Assembly: GCA_033439765.1 (NCBI GenBank)
Contig: JAULSN010000009.1
Coordinates: 124,001-188,000, forward strand
Reading direction: 5' to 3'
Source of the DNA: Lasiosphaeria ovina
Taxonomy: Eukaryota; Ascomycota; Sordariomycetes; Sordariales; Lasiosphaeriaceae
DNA: 64,000 bases
The translations under genes and the position numbers were made by a program. The notes under the pieces are model-generated. The model ran no database searches and was not told the DNA's origin. It worked only from the letters and a program-made list of their open reading frames with translations. This document shows, one piece after another, positions 22,010 through 32,399 of the stretch. Within the stretch, counting starts at the first letter, position 1. Every line of letters begins with the position of its first letter.

Positions 22010-24010
22010 ATGGCCTTCAACCCATACCCATCGCCTGAATCGGTAGACGACGAGCGCCGGAAGCGCGCACGCCTTCGTCGGTCGGAGGCTACATCTTCCG
22101 ACTCCAGCGACGCCGGCGAGTTCACCATCTTCAATGTCCATCATCGAGTTGCAGCACCCACACCCCACCCACTGCCCCTGAGCATAGAATGGGATGAGCA
22201 GTGTGGATTGATTGATCGAGCACTTGGGGGCGCCACGCTGGCGAACGAGGCGAGGCGAATCCTCACAATTGAACAGGTTTTGGGAGTTATCTCAGTGGAG
22301 CTTGTGGCGAGATTTCCTTACATTGGGACCAATGGGGCGGCGACGGGCCAACCAACCGTCTTGATTGTCGCACGCTGGCTCGACGAAGGCTGTTCTACTC
22401 TATGGGAGCGTGCGGTCAGAAGAATCAAGAAGTCTGTTGATTTGAAACGCCTTCAGAATGGGAATCTCAGCAATATCGATATCGCCGTTGAGATAATTGC
22501 TGAGGAGCACAGTCGATCCAAGTACATCTCGCCTATATCCGCCGAGCTTCTCGCACGTGGCAGGGACAAGGATTGGGCTCGCATCAAGGATAAGGTCGCC
22601 GACATCATGGATAGTTATCCGGCCACGGCGGGCCATGTTACCTCCATCCAGCTCTTCAGACTTGGCTTTTCGATAGTCGACGACGAGAACCCAGATACAG
22701 TATATGTATCAGTCGACTATGAATGCCTCGAGACGAAGTGGCCGCCTATTGTTGGAGAAGTCCAACAGTTTCTTCGTCAAATCACCTATGCCGACTTGAA
22801 GCTCCATATGGAGCATAATATTGTCGAGCAATGCACCTTCCCTCTATTACCCTTCCGTCGTAGCCCTGACGAGGTTGAGGTGCGGGCAAGAGAGATGAAT
22901 TTGGTACCAGAGTTCCCGTACCAAACCAGAGTGAAATTAGGAGCCGATATCAGCGCGAGTAACTACTTAATGGGAAGCGACGCCAACCTCTATTCCCCAT
23001 TAGTTGGAACTCTAGGCTGTTGGCTGGAAGTCAAGACCACCAAATACCCTAAAGGAGTTACGGTCGCACTCACAAACTTCCATATTATCCGCCCCGCCTA
23101 CGACGGCTTCCAAATATTCGTCAAGGATGAGGGCCTACCTCGAGTCGGGCGACCGAAGGAGGATTCTCAACTCTGGAAGGCGGATGAGAAAGGAATCAAA
23201 CCCTCCGCAAATGCGCCTATGATTGAGCACCCGTCCCGTAGCAAGCACAACATTGGGGTCTACACCCGGCAAGCCATGGTCGATAAACTTGGCGAGAGCC
23301 CGTCCGCAGCCTCGTTCAAAGAGAAACTCGACGATACAATTGCTTTTTTTGATAACGGCCGCCACGTTCTTGGCACGGTCTTTTGCGCATCTGGCTACAA
23401 GAGACGTACAGCGAACAACGGCCGTTTGGACTGGGCCCTAGTAAAGCCTCTTGACGAGGCGCGGATTGGAGAGAACAAGCTACCTACAATTGGACCGTGG
23501 GCGGAAAAGTACAACCATCGTGATTTCGACCTCCTACCGAATTCGACGACATTCGGTGGGCTTCTCCAGGAGCCCACGGACGGACTAAGGGGACTTGCTC
23601 ATGGCGAGCTGGTCTACAAAGTCGGGACCACCACCCGCATGACCGTCGGCAAGTTCAGTCACATGAAGTCTGACGTAAAGATAGCCGAGGATAGGCACGT
23701 CTCACTGGGAGCCGAGGATAGGCACGTCTCACCGAGAGTTTCGGAGGAGTTTGGGTTTATTCAGGTTGGTACCATTGGGAAAAATTACGTGGGCTGCCGC
23801 GAATTTGCAACCTACGGTGATTCCGGGTCGGTTGTCTGGGATAAAGAGGGACGGATCGTGGGGCTTTTGTTTACTGGACAGACGCCTCAAGGAACTTCGT
23901 CGCAGACTCTTTCATATATCACACCGATTCATGACGTTTTTGAGGACATCATGAAGTTCTCCAATGGAGAGATCAAGGAGATTCGTCTTGCGCCTCCGCC
24001 GGGCAACTAG
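22010..24010 (+). CDS. Trypsin-fold serine protease with a novel N-terminal region (666 aa)
   Basis: An uninterrupted, intronless 666-codon frame, the cleanest gene in the window. The C-terminal half is a PA-clan serine protease: VALTNFHII with catalytic His358, GRLDWALVK with Asp474, and YGDSGSVVWD with Ser605, followed by GRIVGLLFTG and YITPIHDVF. Triad spacing (116 and 131) is wider than in classical trypsin, so loops are enlarged. Residues 60-310 form an alpha/beta region (ILTIEQVLGVISVELVARFP, QPTVLIVARW, TLWERAVRRIKKSV) that I do not recognise. There is no signal peptide and no membrane segment; the start is charged and Ser-rich, so the enzyme is probably intracellular. An AEDRHVS motif is duplicated in tandem at about residues 560-575. 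The gene sits between 78/81-bp direct repeats. An intracellular signalling, defence or incompatibility protease is plausible because NACHT and FunK1 genes are nearby, but that is inference. Confidence 0.85.
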   Translation: MAFNPYPSPESVDDERRKRARLRRSEATSSDSSDAGEFTIFNVHHRVAAPTPHPLPLSIEWDEQCGLIDRALGGATLANEARRILTIEQVLGVISVELVARFPYIGTNGAATGQPTVLIVARWLDEGCSTLWERAVRRIKKSVDLKRLQNGNLSNIDIAVEIIAEEHSRSKYISPISAELLARGRDKDWARIKDKVADIMDSYPATAGHVTSIQLFRLGFSIVDDENPDTVYVSVDYECLETKWPPIVGEVQQFLRQITYADLKLHMEHNIVEQCTFPLLPFRRSPDEVEVRAREMNLVPEFPYQTRVKLGADISASNYLMGSDANLYSPLVGTLGCWLEVKTTKYPKGVTVALTNFHIIRPAYDGFQIFVKDEGLPRVGRPKEDSQLWKADEKGIKPSANAPMIEHPSRSKHNIGVYTRQAMVDKLGESPSAASFKEKLDDTIAFFDNGRHVLGTVFCASGYKRRTANNGRLDWALVKPLDEARIGENKLPTIGPWAEKYNHRDFDLLPNSTTFGGLLQEPTDGLRGLAHGELVYKVGTTTRMTVGKFSHMKSDVKIAEDRHVSLGAEDRHVSPRVSEEFGFIQVGTIGKNYVGCREFATYGDSGSVVWDKEGRIVGLLFTGQTPQGTSSQTLSYITPIHDVFEDIMKFSNGEIKEIRLAPPPGN

Positions 24011-24094
24011 ACTAGATATCAATTGCAGTAGGCAGGATCGCCGCCCTGTTAGTACCTTCCTCAATTAGTTCAGCAGTCCGTAAATATCTCTACT

Positions 24095-24175
24095 AATACC
24101 ATGGTCACAGTCATTGTGAGACATGTGGCGAGCAAATATTGCGAGAACAATTCATCGTACTACATGTCAGTGAAG
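24095..24175 (+). repeat. Right direct repeat bounding the protease gene
   Basis: Copy of 21530-21607 with a 3-base insertion (TAC) after TTCATCGTAC. It begins 85 bases after the protease stop codon. Confidence 0.9.
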
Positions 24176-25263
24176 CGAACTGGGCTCTGATTTTTTTTTT
24201 CGAGCCACTAGGCGCCGCTTCTCTGTTTCATTTTTACCGAGTAGTTTGACCGACAGTACTGTACTGTGGTAGGTTGTTTGGGTTGGCTCACTTTCCGAAA
24301 GTCGCCTAGCATGTCTCTCCCAAGACATTATTCGAGTTTCACATTATGCAGAGAGAATGCTCTATACAGAAAAGTAGGACAGCATGGTGCAAACTGAACT
24401 GTGGATGGTGGTCAGCGATATTCTAGTGCTTAGAAGTGTCCTGGTTTTGGGGCCTTGGATCAGGACCAAAAAAGCGACCGGTAAGATTGGCGGTGGAATC
24501 ATTGCTTCTAGAATAAGCGCTGTGGGAATTGTGGGTGGGAACATCAAGTTAGTTTTAGTGGGCGAACTACACTAGACAGCCCCAATTTAGACGGCCGTTA
24601 GGCACTGGGCATCGGCATCAGCTACAAACAGGACCATATAGGTCCCTCCCCGCTATATCACACTTACCCAACAGGAGGACACAGGCAAAGCCCACCCAAA
24701 TCACCGGCAGCGACCATGGCACCCATTCTCCTTGACTGTCCACCGTATTCGCCCAGCCCTCCCCAAACCTCCAACAACCAAACAACTCAACCTGGATCAT
24801 ACCGACCGTTGTGATTAGCACCATTTGTTTCGTCGCTACTGTTGTGTTCTTCGTGTTTGTTGCGAAGAATACGGGCTAGACTATATCACAAAGCCAGGCG
24901 AGAGAGAGAGAGAGACACCATTCTCTCTCTCGCTACAGAAGCGATCAAGGATGAGCTCTCTCTCTCTTCGGCGCCGTGAAGAAAAAATGAAATACAGAGA
25001 AGCATCATGATTCGGCGCGCGCCTTGGAAGAGAGAAGAAGGCATACGAAGGCAACAACAGTGCGGCGCGCGACTGGACATAATCAGCCCCAGACCAGCCT
25101 GGTAAGGCGACATACTGGGTACGTACCCTGCGGCAGCAGGATACGGGGTAAGTACAGGTGGAGGAGGAGACTCGCTAAGGATGATGGGCATGGCGGCATC
25201 CGATAACGTGTCCCTAGTTCGGTCCTTTCCAATTGTGTATTCAAGAGCAATTGATTTTTCTAT
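24176..25263. other. No firm gene
   Basis: A short hydrophobic plus-strand stretch at about 24795-24880 (WIIPTVVISTICFVATVVFF, then a stop) could be a membrane-anchor remnant, but it has no ATG. A GA microsatellite lies at about 24900-24915 near CTCTCT text, and a duplicated GGCGCGCG motif occurs at 25014 and 25063. Nothing else is recognisable. Confidence 0.4.
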
Positions 25264-26107
25264 TTACGGTACGGGAATGATGACAGCCGTTTTGTTGCGC
25301 GATGCTTTGAGATGCTTGGGATGGTTTTTGTCCCAAGTAGGCTGGAAATTGGCGCACCGAACGCTGCTGGTGGGTCGTCGTCCAGTGAGCTGTTTGTTGA
25401 TTTCGGGCGCATAGCTCAGAATGAAGTAGATGCTAGCGATTGAGTTGCCTGTTGTCCGTCCTTCCTCGGTTTCGCACTCTTTTTTGAACCGATCAAGTGC
25501 CCGCTGGAGGTCACTAACAGCTTGTGCCGCTGCCTCCCAGAGGCCCCCTGGCTGGCCCTCACCAACGCCTTCGTTTAGCCCCCCCACTTTCAGCGACGCC
25601 AGCTTTCCGTCCACCCCGCCAACTTCTCCGGCCTCCGATAGCAGTTTCTCGGCTTCTCCATCGGCGTCTGGCCTCGAAGTAGACGCGCGCGCGTATATGC
25701 TCGACGCGCTAAACTTCAGGGCATCCTTCCAGTGTGCAACTCTTCCGTATCCCCCAAAAAATGCTAGCCAATCCCGCTCAGCAGCGATCTCCTAGCTGAT
25801 GCTTCTTTCCAGCGCTCTTTGCAGGACGATCAAAGCTCGATGCGTTTCTTCTTCGAGAAGATCAATGGTCCGGGACCATTGTGTTTCTATAGGCGACGAG
25901 GAGTTGACGTAGGAGTTCATTCTCTGCATTGAGGTGGTCTATGGTCTCCAGTTGTGATGATATTGTATGGAATTCTTCCACTCGCCGTATCAAGACTTGG
26001 ATTGAAGTATCTTCAGTGGAGTAGATGCTAGAAGGCCCCCGGAGAAAGTTGGCTGACTCCATCCTGTCCTTTGATGATGACGCGAAGTTGCGTTGCGGGG
26101 AAGGCAA
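25264..26107 (-). pseudogene. Coiled-coil hypothetical protein, broken
   Basis: The first part (26107-25862) reads VEEFHTISSQLETIDHLNAENELLRQLLVAYRN, a coiled coil. The continuation is in another frame: TIDLLEEETHRALIVLQRALERSIS, then TAG at about 25798, then EIAAERDWLAFFGGYGRVAHWKDALKFSASSIYARAS and a 116-residue tail to the stop at 25264. The parts fit together as one protein, so at least one frameshift (near 25880) and one nonsense codon have broken it. I do not recognise the family. Leu/Glu-rich helices suggest a structural or interaction role. Confidence 0.45.
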
Positions 26108-27791
26108 GGTAAGTCGTCATAACCCTAATGACCCACCAGGTCCGCCCGACACCGCCTCTTCGCGCATATCCACCGCCAAGATGCGATCCTGGCTTGTTTT
26201 GCATCTCCTACTGTGCCTTGTCTCTCTGGAAGTGCGCAGACAGGCAACGTGACCGACTGATGCAGGCGCCAAACCCACCGTCACTCTCATTGAGGTTTGT
26301 TTTTCAGATTCAAGTAGGGACACTCTTTGGCACTGGCACGCACGATAGAGATGACACGGGCTGGCAGCACACCTACACTTTGCGTGGGTGGCAACGTGAC
26401 CCCGATAGTATCTGGGTCAACTCAACATCTACCGTCTATTCACAGGGCACGAGGCTGGCCACGTCTGAGAATTACGCTTCTTATCCCATTTTGCTAGGGT
26501 TGTTTCAGGTCTTGGTTATCTGCATCTCGTGATTGAAGGGGCCTCTTGTATGGCTGGGATTCAGATATCACTTTGCCCTCTTCATTGAACCTGCACCAAT
26601 AATATATCGAAACCAGTCCCAAGCAAAGGGCCCCAACGCGGGCCTGAAATTCAGCCCGCTCTAACTAAGTTCGGCCAAATACATGTCCCCTTTAAAAATT
26701 CTCATATAGCCACTCATGCCTATGCAGTCCAAAGTTTTGCTTGTGTGGTTGGTCCCTTGGTCCATGTTCTCAAGACAAAAATGTCTACGACGTTATTCTT
26801 TGCTTTCTGTCACTTAAGAGTGGTATACTATTGTTTTTCGCAAGAACTCTAACAACCCGCCGAGTATTATGAAGCGCAAAAGCCTAACTGTGCAGCAACT
26901 AATTCCCGTTTCTGTTTTGGGTTCCGAGTCTCAAGCCAAGGAGCAGCCTATCATCTCCACTCTCACCTTCGTTTAGTTGGTTTAGAGGAGTAATCGACCA
27001 AAGGCGGAGAATCTTCTCTCCTATCTTACCAACTGCGATAATTCAATGGACGGGGATGATGATGGCCGAAATCGCCGGGCAGCAGCTCTGCCGGCTGCTT
27101 GAAGAAGCTGTCTCGGGGCAGTTCGTTCCACCACGGGACGCGGGCTCGGGACAATCACTCCCACCCCCAAGTCTCAGCGACAGGCATGTAGACGTCATAT
27201 TAAATGTACTGCACTGTAAGTGTATTTCGACCTTTAATCTAAAATATTTGAAACCTACACAAGCGCAGAAGGCATTATGTAGCAGTGGCCTTCCCACGCC
27301 AGTGTCCGCCGATGCCAGTGCTTTCCAGCAGCTCAGACATGGAACGTGCTCCTCACATGAGGCTAGTGGGTGACATGTGGATATTGTTATCCTACAGTCA
27401 TTGACGACGCCGCCGCCGCCGCCGTATTCTTGAAACGCGTCGGTTAAACCCATCGATGATGTTCGTAAGCGCTCAGAAACAACGGAGAGCCCGGGATCTC
27501 AAGATGGTCCAAACACCAGATTTCACTTATCTCCACAATCCCTACAATTTAGATGTTTTAGCACAGTCCTAAGAGATTTGGACCGACATGAAGACACAAT
27601 AGCATTACTTCGAGATCTAGATGCTAGAGACCATATATTGCTCGTATTGAAGTAAAAAAAAAAAATTTTTTTATTCACGGCGCAGTTGTACGCACTAGGC
27701 TGCTCTAAGGCAAAACAATGCGGTGAGAACCCGAGGAAAGCTCAACGGAAATTTGGCGATTTCGATAATTTTCTCTATATTATTAAACTCT
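26108..27791. other. No firm gene; one signal-peptide-like ORF
   Basis: At 26180 the plus strand has a short ORF MRSWLVLHLLLCLVSLE followed by RRQAT and a stop, which resembles a secretion signal. A downstream frame (about 26310-26530) reads GTGTHDRDDTGWQHTYTLRGW without a recognisable fold. AT-rich text with TAAAAAAAAA sits near 27650. I could not build a convincing gene. Confidence 0.35.
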
Positions 27792-30700
27792 TCAAATAAT
27801 TTCGTCAGCTTGGGCGTGAGGTGCCGGAGCGTCGGAGCGTGTGCTTGACTTTGCGCCAATGGCGCGCTGAGCTCCGCCATCGTCATTTATACCTCGCTTC
27901 CGCTTGAACGGTTTTGATCTCTTTGCTTCGGTTTCCCACTTTGGGAAAACTAGAATGGTATTTGTTTCATCCTCGGTTACTCTCTTGAAGCAGTTCTTCA
28001 CGTTTAACGCCCGCTAATTGGAGTTGAAGATTCCGAAGTCGTTCCGCAGATAGCTCACCGCCATATTTTCAACCGCTGAGGAATCTGAAGGATTTACACG
28101 AAGGATGTCGGTGTGAAGTTCTCTGCCTTCCTCAAAAACTAGAAATCTTATAATGATCTCGGGAGACACTTGGGTCACCTCAACGGCGTTTAGCATTTTC
28201 AGTTGATGTGGGAGGGAGGGAGTTATACTTCAGTGGTTCCCTCAATCATGCCTTGCTCTTTCTGGAGTATAGGCTCAGCCATTTGTTGCTCTGGTTGGTG
28301 TTGTTCGACATGTGCTGTTGGCAATTCGAGCTGTCCACCAAACTCGAACTGCCTGCTCACGCCTTGTTCGACTACGGCTCGTAGCCTCTCCTCTTCCTCG
28401 GTTGCCAATCTGATTCTCGACTGAACTTCAACTTCTTCCGCTCTTAGATTCTCGGTATTGATGGCAATTTCCTGAAAAGCATTCGTTTTCTTTGTGATTT
28501 CGGTACTAAGTTGCTCCAAGTGTGACTGTTTTCGGTGTTCGATACTTTCTAGCCGCTTCAAGTCCTCTGTCTTTCCCTGTTTAGCCGTAGTGAGGCTCTG
28601 AAGTACGGCTTGCTGGCTTCTCTCTTGTGCTTCAAGCCCGTCCAGCTTACTCCGATAGTCTTCTTCAGCTCTCAGATCAAGTTCCTGCAAAGCATCTGTC
28701 TTTCTTGTGATTTCGGTATTAAGTTGCTCTATATGTGACTGTTTCTGGTGTTCGATACTTTCTAGCCGCCTTAATTCCTCTGTGTATCCCTGTTCAGCCG
28801 TAGTGAGGCTCCGAAGTACGCTTTGCTGGCTTCTCTCCTTTGCTTCAAGCTCGTCTAGCCTACTCCGATGCGCTTCTTTAGCTCTGAAAATGTTTGCTTG
28901 TCGATCAGTTTCCTCTCTGATTCTCTGTTGGTTCGCTGTTAACTGGTTAATCGCAGCCTGGCACTGTTGTTCTTCAGTATTAAGAATCTGTAGCCTTGCT
29001 TCGTGCTCGGCCCTTTCGCGTTCAAGCTGTTCTACCTTACTTCGAGCAATCTGCTCCCGAGCGTTATATTGTTGCAGAATTCCTTCTTTTGTCCGTAGCG
29101 CATCCTCTAGCCACTCAATGTTTTCTTGTAACTTCGAGCATTGCATTTCTAGAATCCGGTCTTTATTTCGAGAAGGGCTCCCTTGTCCCCGAGATTGGCC
29201 CAGGAATCTCATGCCGCTATTTACATCATCGCATCGGCTTCAACTAGTTCTTCGAAGGCAATGCCAGTCTCCTTGCCAAAGAATTCGAAGAATATAGATC
29301 TCTGGATGAAGAACGAAGTCAACGAGCGACAACGCCTCTCAACGGGCTGGTGCAGATTGGCCAAGAAGAGCAACGATTTATCGCGATGCTGGTCTGCGTC
29401 GTCGTGGGGAGTACCACTTCGATTCGGTGTCTTTACTACTTCATCAACTTCAGAGTCCTCGGTTTGGTCACCATCGGGACGTGGCTCGGTAGCTGAAAAT
29501 GCATTGACTACCTGAGAAACGCGGTAATCAAAATCTCTCCAAGTATATCGGTCCGACTTTCGCGCTGTGTGTAGAAAACGGATAGCGATGTCTCGATCCG
29601 GATCGCTTTGCAGAATTTCGGTAATCTTTTCGGATCTATGGCCTAATTTTTCTGCTAATAAAGCGAACTTAAAAAGGATGGTCTTATTGGTATGGAACTC
29701 CCCGGTAATGGCCAGCTTCTTCTTCGATTTGGCGGGCATATCTAAATATTCCCGGACTGCGAAGAGCCACAATTGCTTGTAAAGTAGCCTGAACCGGTCA
29801 GCACTGGTACAGGGCATATACTTGAAGCGTGATCTAGAGACTTGTATAAGACATCCACGACCGGACTCGCTCGGGTCCAAAAACTCGCGATAAAGGGCAG
29901 AAAATATGGTTTCTCTCGGTTGGAGAGATACTAGTCGCTTCATGGCGTCCACGGGCCCTTGCCAGTATTTGAGGTTCTCGAAAAACCCGAAAAGAGATGG
30001 TACGAGGCACTCGGTTGTTGTGGAGCATAGCTCTCTCCATAATATTTCTCGCTCCTGGGCATTAAAGTTGCTGAAGATGTTGCCGGATATGACGCGACCA
30101 TATAAAGCTTCAGCGTCGTCCTCACAAACTCCAGGGGCCTTAAGCTCTATTTCTTTGAGAGCTATTGAGTCGAGCCTTCGCATTGCATCTTGATCATTAT
30201 TAAAAAGTTTCTCAACAAAAAACTTCTTAATATTCCCAAGGGCGTGAAGAAGTTCCTAGACCATTAGTATTGCAGTAGGTACTAGGAAAATGCCTTGCTT
30301 ACTTCGTGGTTGCACATGCAAACCATTTTGTTTATCATGCTAATTCGCAGCCCAGAGTACAGGGCGGGGGGATATGGCGAAACTCGTCGAATGCAGGTGC
30401 GAAATCTTTATGATCAAAGAGTTGTCTAAGGCGGTTGTGCTTGTTCGTCGATTGGGCAGCAGCAAGGAGTGCCCACCACCGCCTCTCGAAATACGCATTC
30501 TTCTGACAGAACTTTCCCTGATACGTACGTATCTTGTAATAGTATTCGCCATCGTCTGGTTTCTTTTCGCTAGAATATTCCTCGGTTAATGTGTTTTTGA
30601 GTTCCGGGCTGATGTCTTGGGCTAATTAGTTAAACTCTTTAAAAAACGAAAGGTCCGGCCTACCTGCAAGGAATAGGTCAACGACCCAGCGCTTCCGTTT

Positions 30701-31086
30701 TAAGGTATCTGTAGCTGCTCGCACTCACTCGGTGTTGGCCACGAAGACACTCCAGCTGATAATTCGCGGGGAGCTCGAGATTGATCTGCTCTCCGTAGAT
30801 ACCGGCTTGCTGATAATTGCTCCTGGTTGGCCCCAGAGAGCCTTAGGGCCTCGATCAGCTGAGTGTTGCTTATTATCGCAGGTATTCGATTTGGGAAATC
30901 GCTGGGATCGCAACTATGTCCTTCCCGGAACATGCGCTTTAGGCGATCAACATTCTGTGGATCGAGCTTTCTCGACCATGGGAAGCAGAGCGCATCAATA
31001 GCAACGCTGGCCGTTCCAATTTGCTTTAGCGCTCTCTCCTCCGAGATGCGAGAAGAGATTGCTCGATAGCCCCTTCCAGGCATCAC
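27792..31086 (-). pseudogene. DUF3723 protein, multi-exon and broken
   Basis: Successive minus-strand pieces assemble into one long DUF3723 protein. They include KLDPQNVDRLKRMF..NRIPAIISNTQLIEAL (31086-30850), YGEQINLELPANYQLECLRG (frame 2, about 30790), RKRWVVDLFLA (about 30680), an intron, DISPELKNTLTEEYSSEKK and QGKFCQKNAYFERRWW (to about 30340). These are followed by a 963-base exon (30183-29221), a 329-codon coiled coil (29212-28223; QQ/EE-rich, with SQQSVLRSLTTAEQG and SQQAVLQSLTTAKQG repeats), a 50-bp intron (28175-28224) and a C-terminal part VTQVSPEIIIRFLVFEEG...NVKNCFKRVTEDETNTIL. Lesions: frameshifts near 30800 and 30710, and TAG at 28014. DUF3723 has no known biochemical role but recurs as Starship cargo. 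The family match is confident; exon borders are approximate. Confidence 0.7.
28223..29212 (-). pseudogene. Coiled-coil exon of the DUF3723 gene
   Basis: Three hundred and twenty-nine codons without a stop, almost entirely heptad-like (LQENIEWLEDALRTKEGIL, VEQLERERAEHEARLQIL). A block of about 68 residues (LDELEAKERSQQSVLRSLTT through ITRKTDALQEL) is repeated with a few changes (LDGLEAQERSQQAVLQSLTT through ITKKTNAFQEI), showing an internal tandem duplication. The 3' end splices in phase to the C-terminal exon. It is listed separately because its frame differs from the exon before it. Confidence 0.6.
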
Positions 31087-32146
31087 GAGGTTTCGGGGGG
31101 ATTAACTCTGAGTAATCAAGCTCTTAGAAGGCCTCACGAGACCAGAAGAATTTAGACCACGCCTTTGGAACCTAGTCAACCCGCTCGTCCGGATGCCTGG
31201 ATAAATGATGCTTCCCATGAGTAGACTAGGACATAATTTGGGCCGTTGGACCACTTCTGGTCCGACTCCACCTAACCAGCATATACAGTTGAGGCCCACG
31301 ATGCCATCTTTCTAAGCGCGCGCCTTGGGACTATCATGATTGTTCAAACACTGCGATACGCCCAAAAGAGACATGGCTTCGAAGAGTAGCAAGCGGGACA
31401 CCATATTTCCTGGGAGCCATCAATGGATTGATGGCTTTGGCGGAGCCGTCAACAAGGAGAAAGAGAGCTTGGATTTGGGCCAGCGCAACGAGCATCGAGC
31501 GAGCAGCCGAAGCAATGAAGATGCAGAGAAGCCTCTCCGTGTGCAATCCTCTACAGCCATTTTGCGAGAGCAGCAGCAGACAGTTTCTAAACCGCCCATG
31601 CACCGACTTGCTACGCCAGCTTTGAGATATGAAGGCCTGAGCTATTGCGAGCAATGTAATTCAACGTACTGGGTCATTTGACGTCCTACAATACCATGTG
31701 CTGAACCATTCAGAGTGCTGCTCCATATTCCCACTAAATGCCCACTTCTTTGTATTGGTGCTTGAAGAAAGAAAATACGTTAAGGGCCACTTTCCTCTCA
31801 GTGTTCAAAAGTACATGTACCTCGACTCGTGAAGAGACATGTCTGTTTTGGTCTGTTCCCCGTTTTGGTCCGTTCTCTCTTTTGGTCCATTCTATTATGC
31901 GCCGTCTCTCACTGTCACATGTTGATCCTATTGCGGTAATACAGGTGTCAGAATGTTAGTAGTGCACTCACTAGCGATTGATAGGAAAGGCAGGCATGAC
32001 AGAGAATCACCGTGGGGCTGTGGTTGGTCCACAGTACCTCGTGAATAAAAAATCAGCGACACCTTCGACCGTATCTTGCTTGAAAGGAACCATGACCCCC
32101 TCACCCCCTCGTTAGTTTGCCGCTCGACCGTTGATTTCTTTCCAAA
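31087..32146. other. No recognisable gene
   Basis: Overlapping frames on both strands (for example 31334-31681) without motifs. The final 150 bases precede an ATG and are probably promoter of the GH71 exon. Three imperfect TTTTGGTCYRTTC units occur at about 31846-31890. Confidence 0.45.
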
Positions 32147-32287
32147 ATGACCCGGTTCCAACTTATCTTTTATCACTCAACAGTCTTGGCTCTGTGCTCT
32201 ACCATTCTCGCAGCTTCCAGTGCTGGCCATGGGGAGCTTCGACAACGGCAGGTCAGCACCCCCAAGATGGTGTTCTGCCATTTCATG
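32147..32287 (+). pseudogene. First exon of a GH71 alpha-1,3-glucanase
   Basis: The ATG at 32147 opens a 47-codon exon ending in a GTACGT donor at 32288. It begins with a hydrophobic signal-peptide-like stretch (LIFYHSTVLALCSTILAASS) and ends TPKMVFCHFM, the characteristic start of the mature GH71 catalytic domain (KMVFAHFMxG in relatives). GH71 enzymes are secreted mutanases that cleave alpha-1,3-glucan of fungal walls. No second exon follows: after the donor there is a CTG repeat and then unrelated repeat-rich sequence, so the gene is cut inside its first intron. Confidence 0.5.
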
Positions 32288-32349
32288 GTACGTCAATTGG
32301 AACCAAATTTTGTAGCTGATTGGCACAAGCACAACATTGGGGCGGCGGG

Positions 32350-32350
<1 letters not shown>

Positions 32351-32392
<42 letters not shown>
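32351..32392 (+). repeat. (CTG)14 microsatellite
   Basis: Fourteen perfect CTG units, followed by a G-run at 32409-32422. It lies in what would be the first intron of the truncated GH71 gene. Confidence 0.95.
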
Positions 32393-32395
<3 letters not shown>

Positions 32396-32399
32396 GGCG

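Noticed and set aside
21530..24175. The direct repeats as LTRs of a retrotransposon carrying the protease
   Set aside because: No primer-binding site, polypurine tract, gag or pol lies between them and no target duplication is visible; kept only as an open possibility.
24618..24880. Hydrophobic ORFs on both strands that could encode small membrane proteins
   Set aside because: The plus-strand span has no ATG and a stop just upstream; the minus-strand reading is its complement. Neither has other support.
28707..29297. 196-codon plus-strand ORF rich in Ser, Cys and Leu
   Set aside because: Antisense shadow of the DUF3723 coiled-coil exon.
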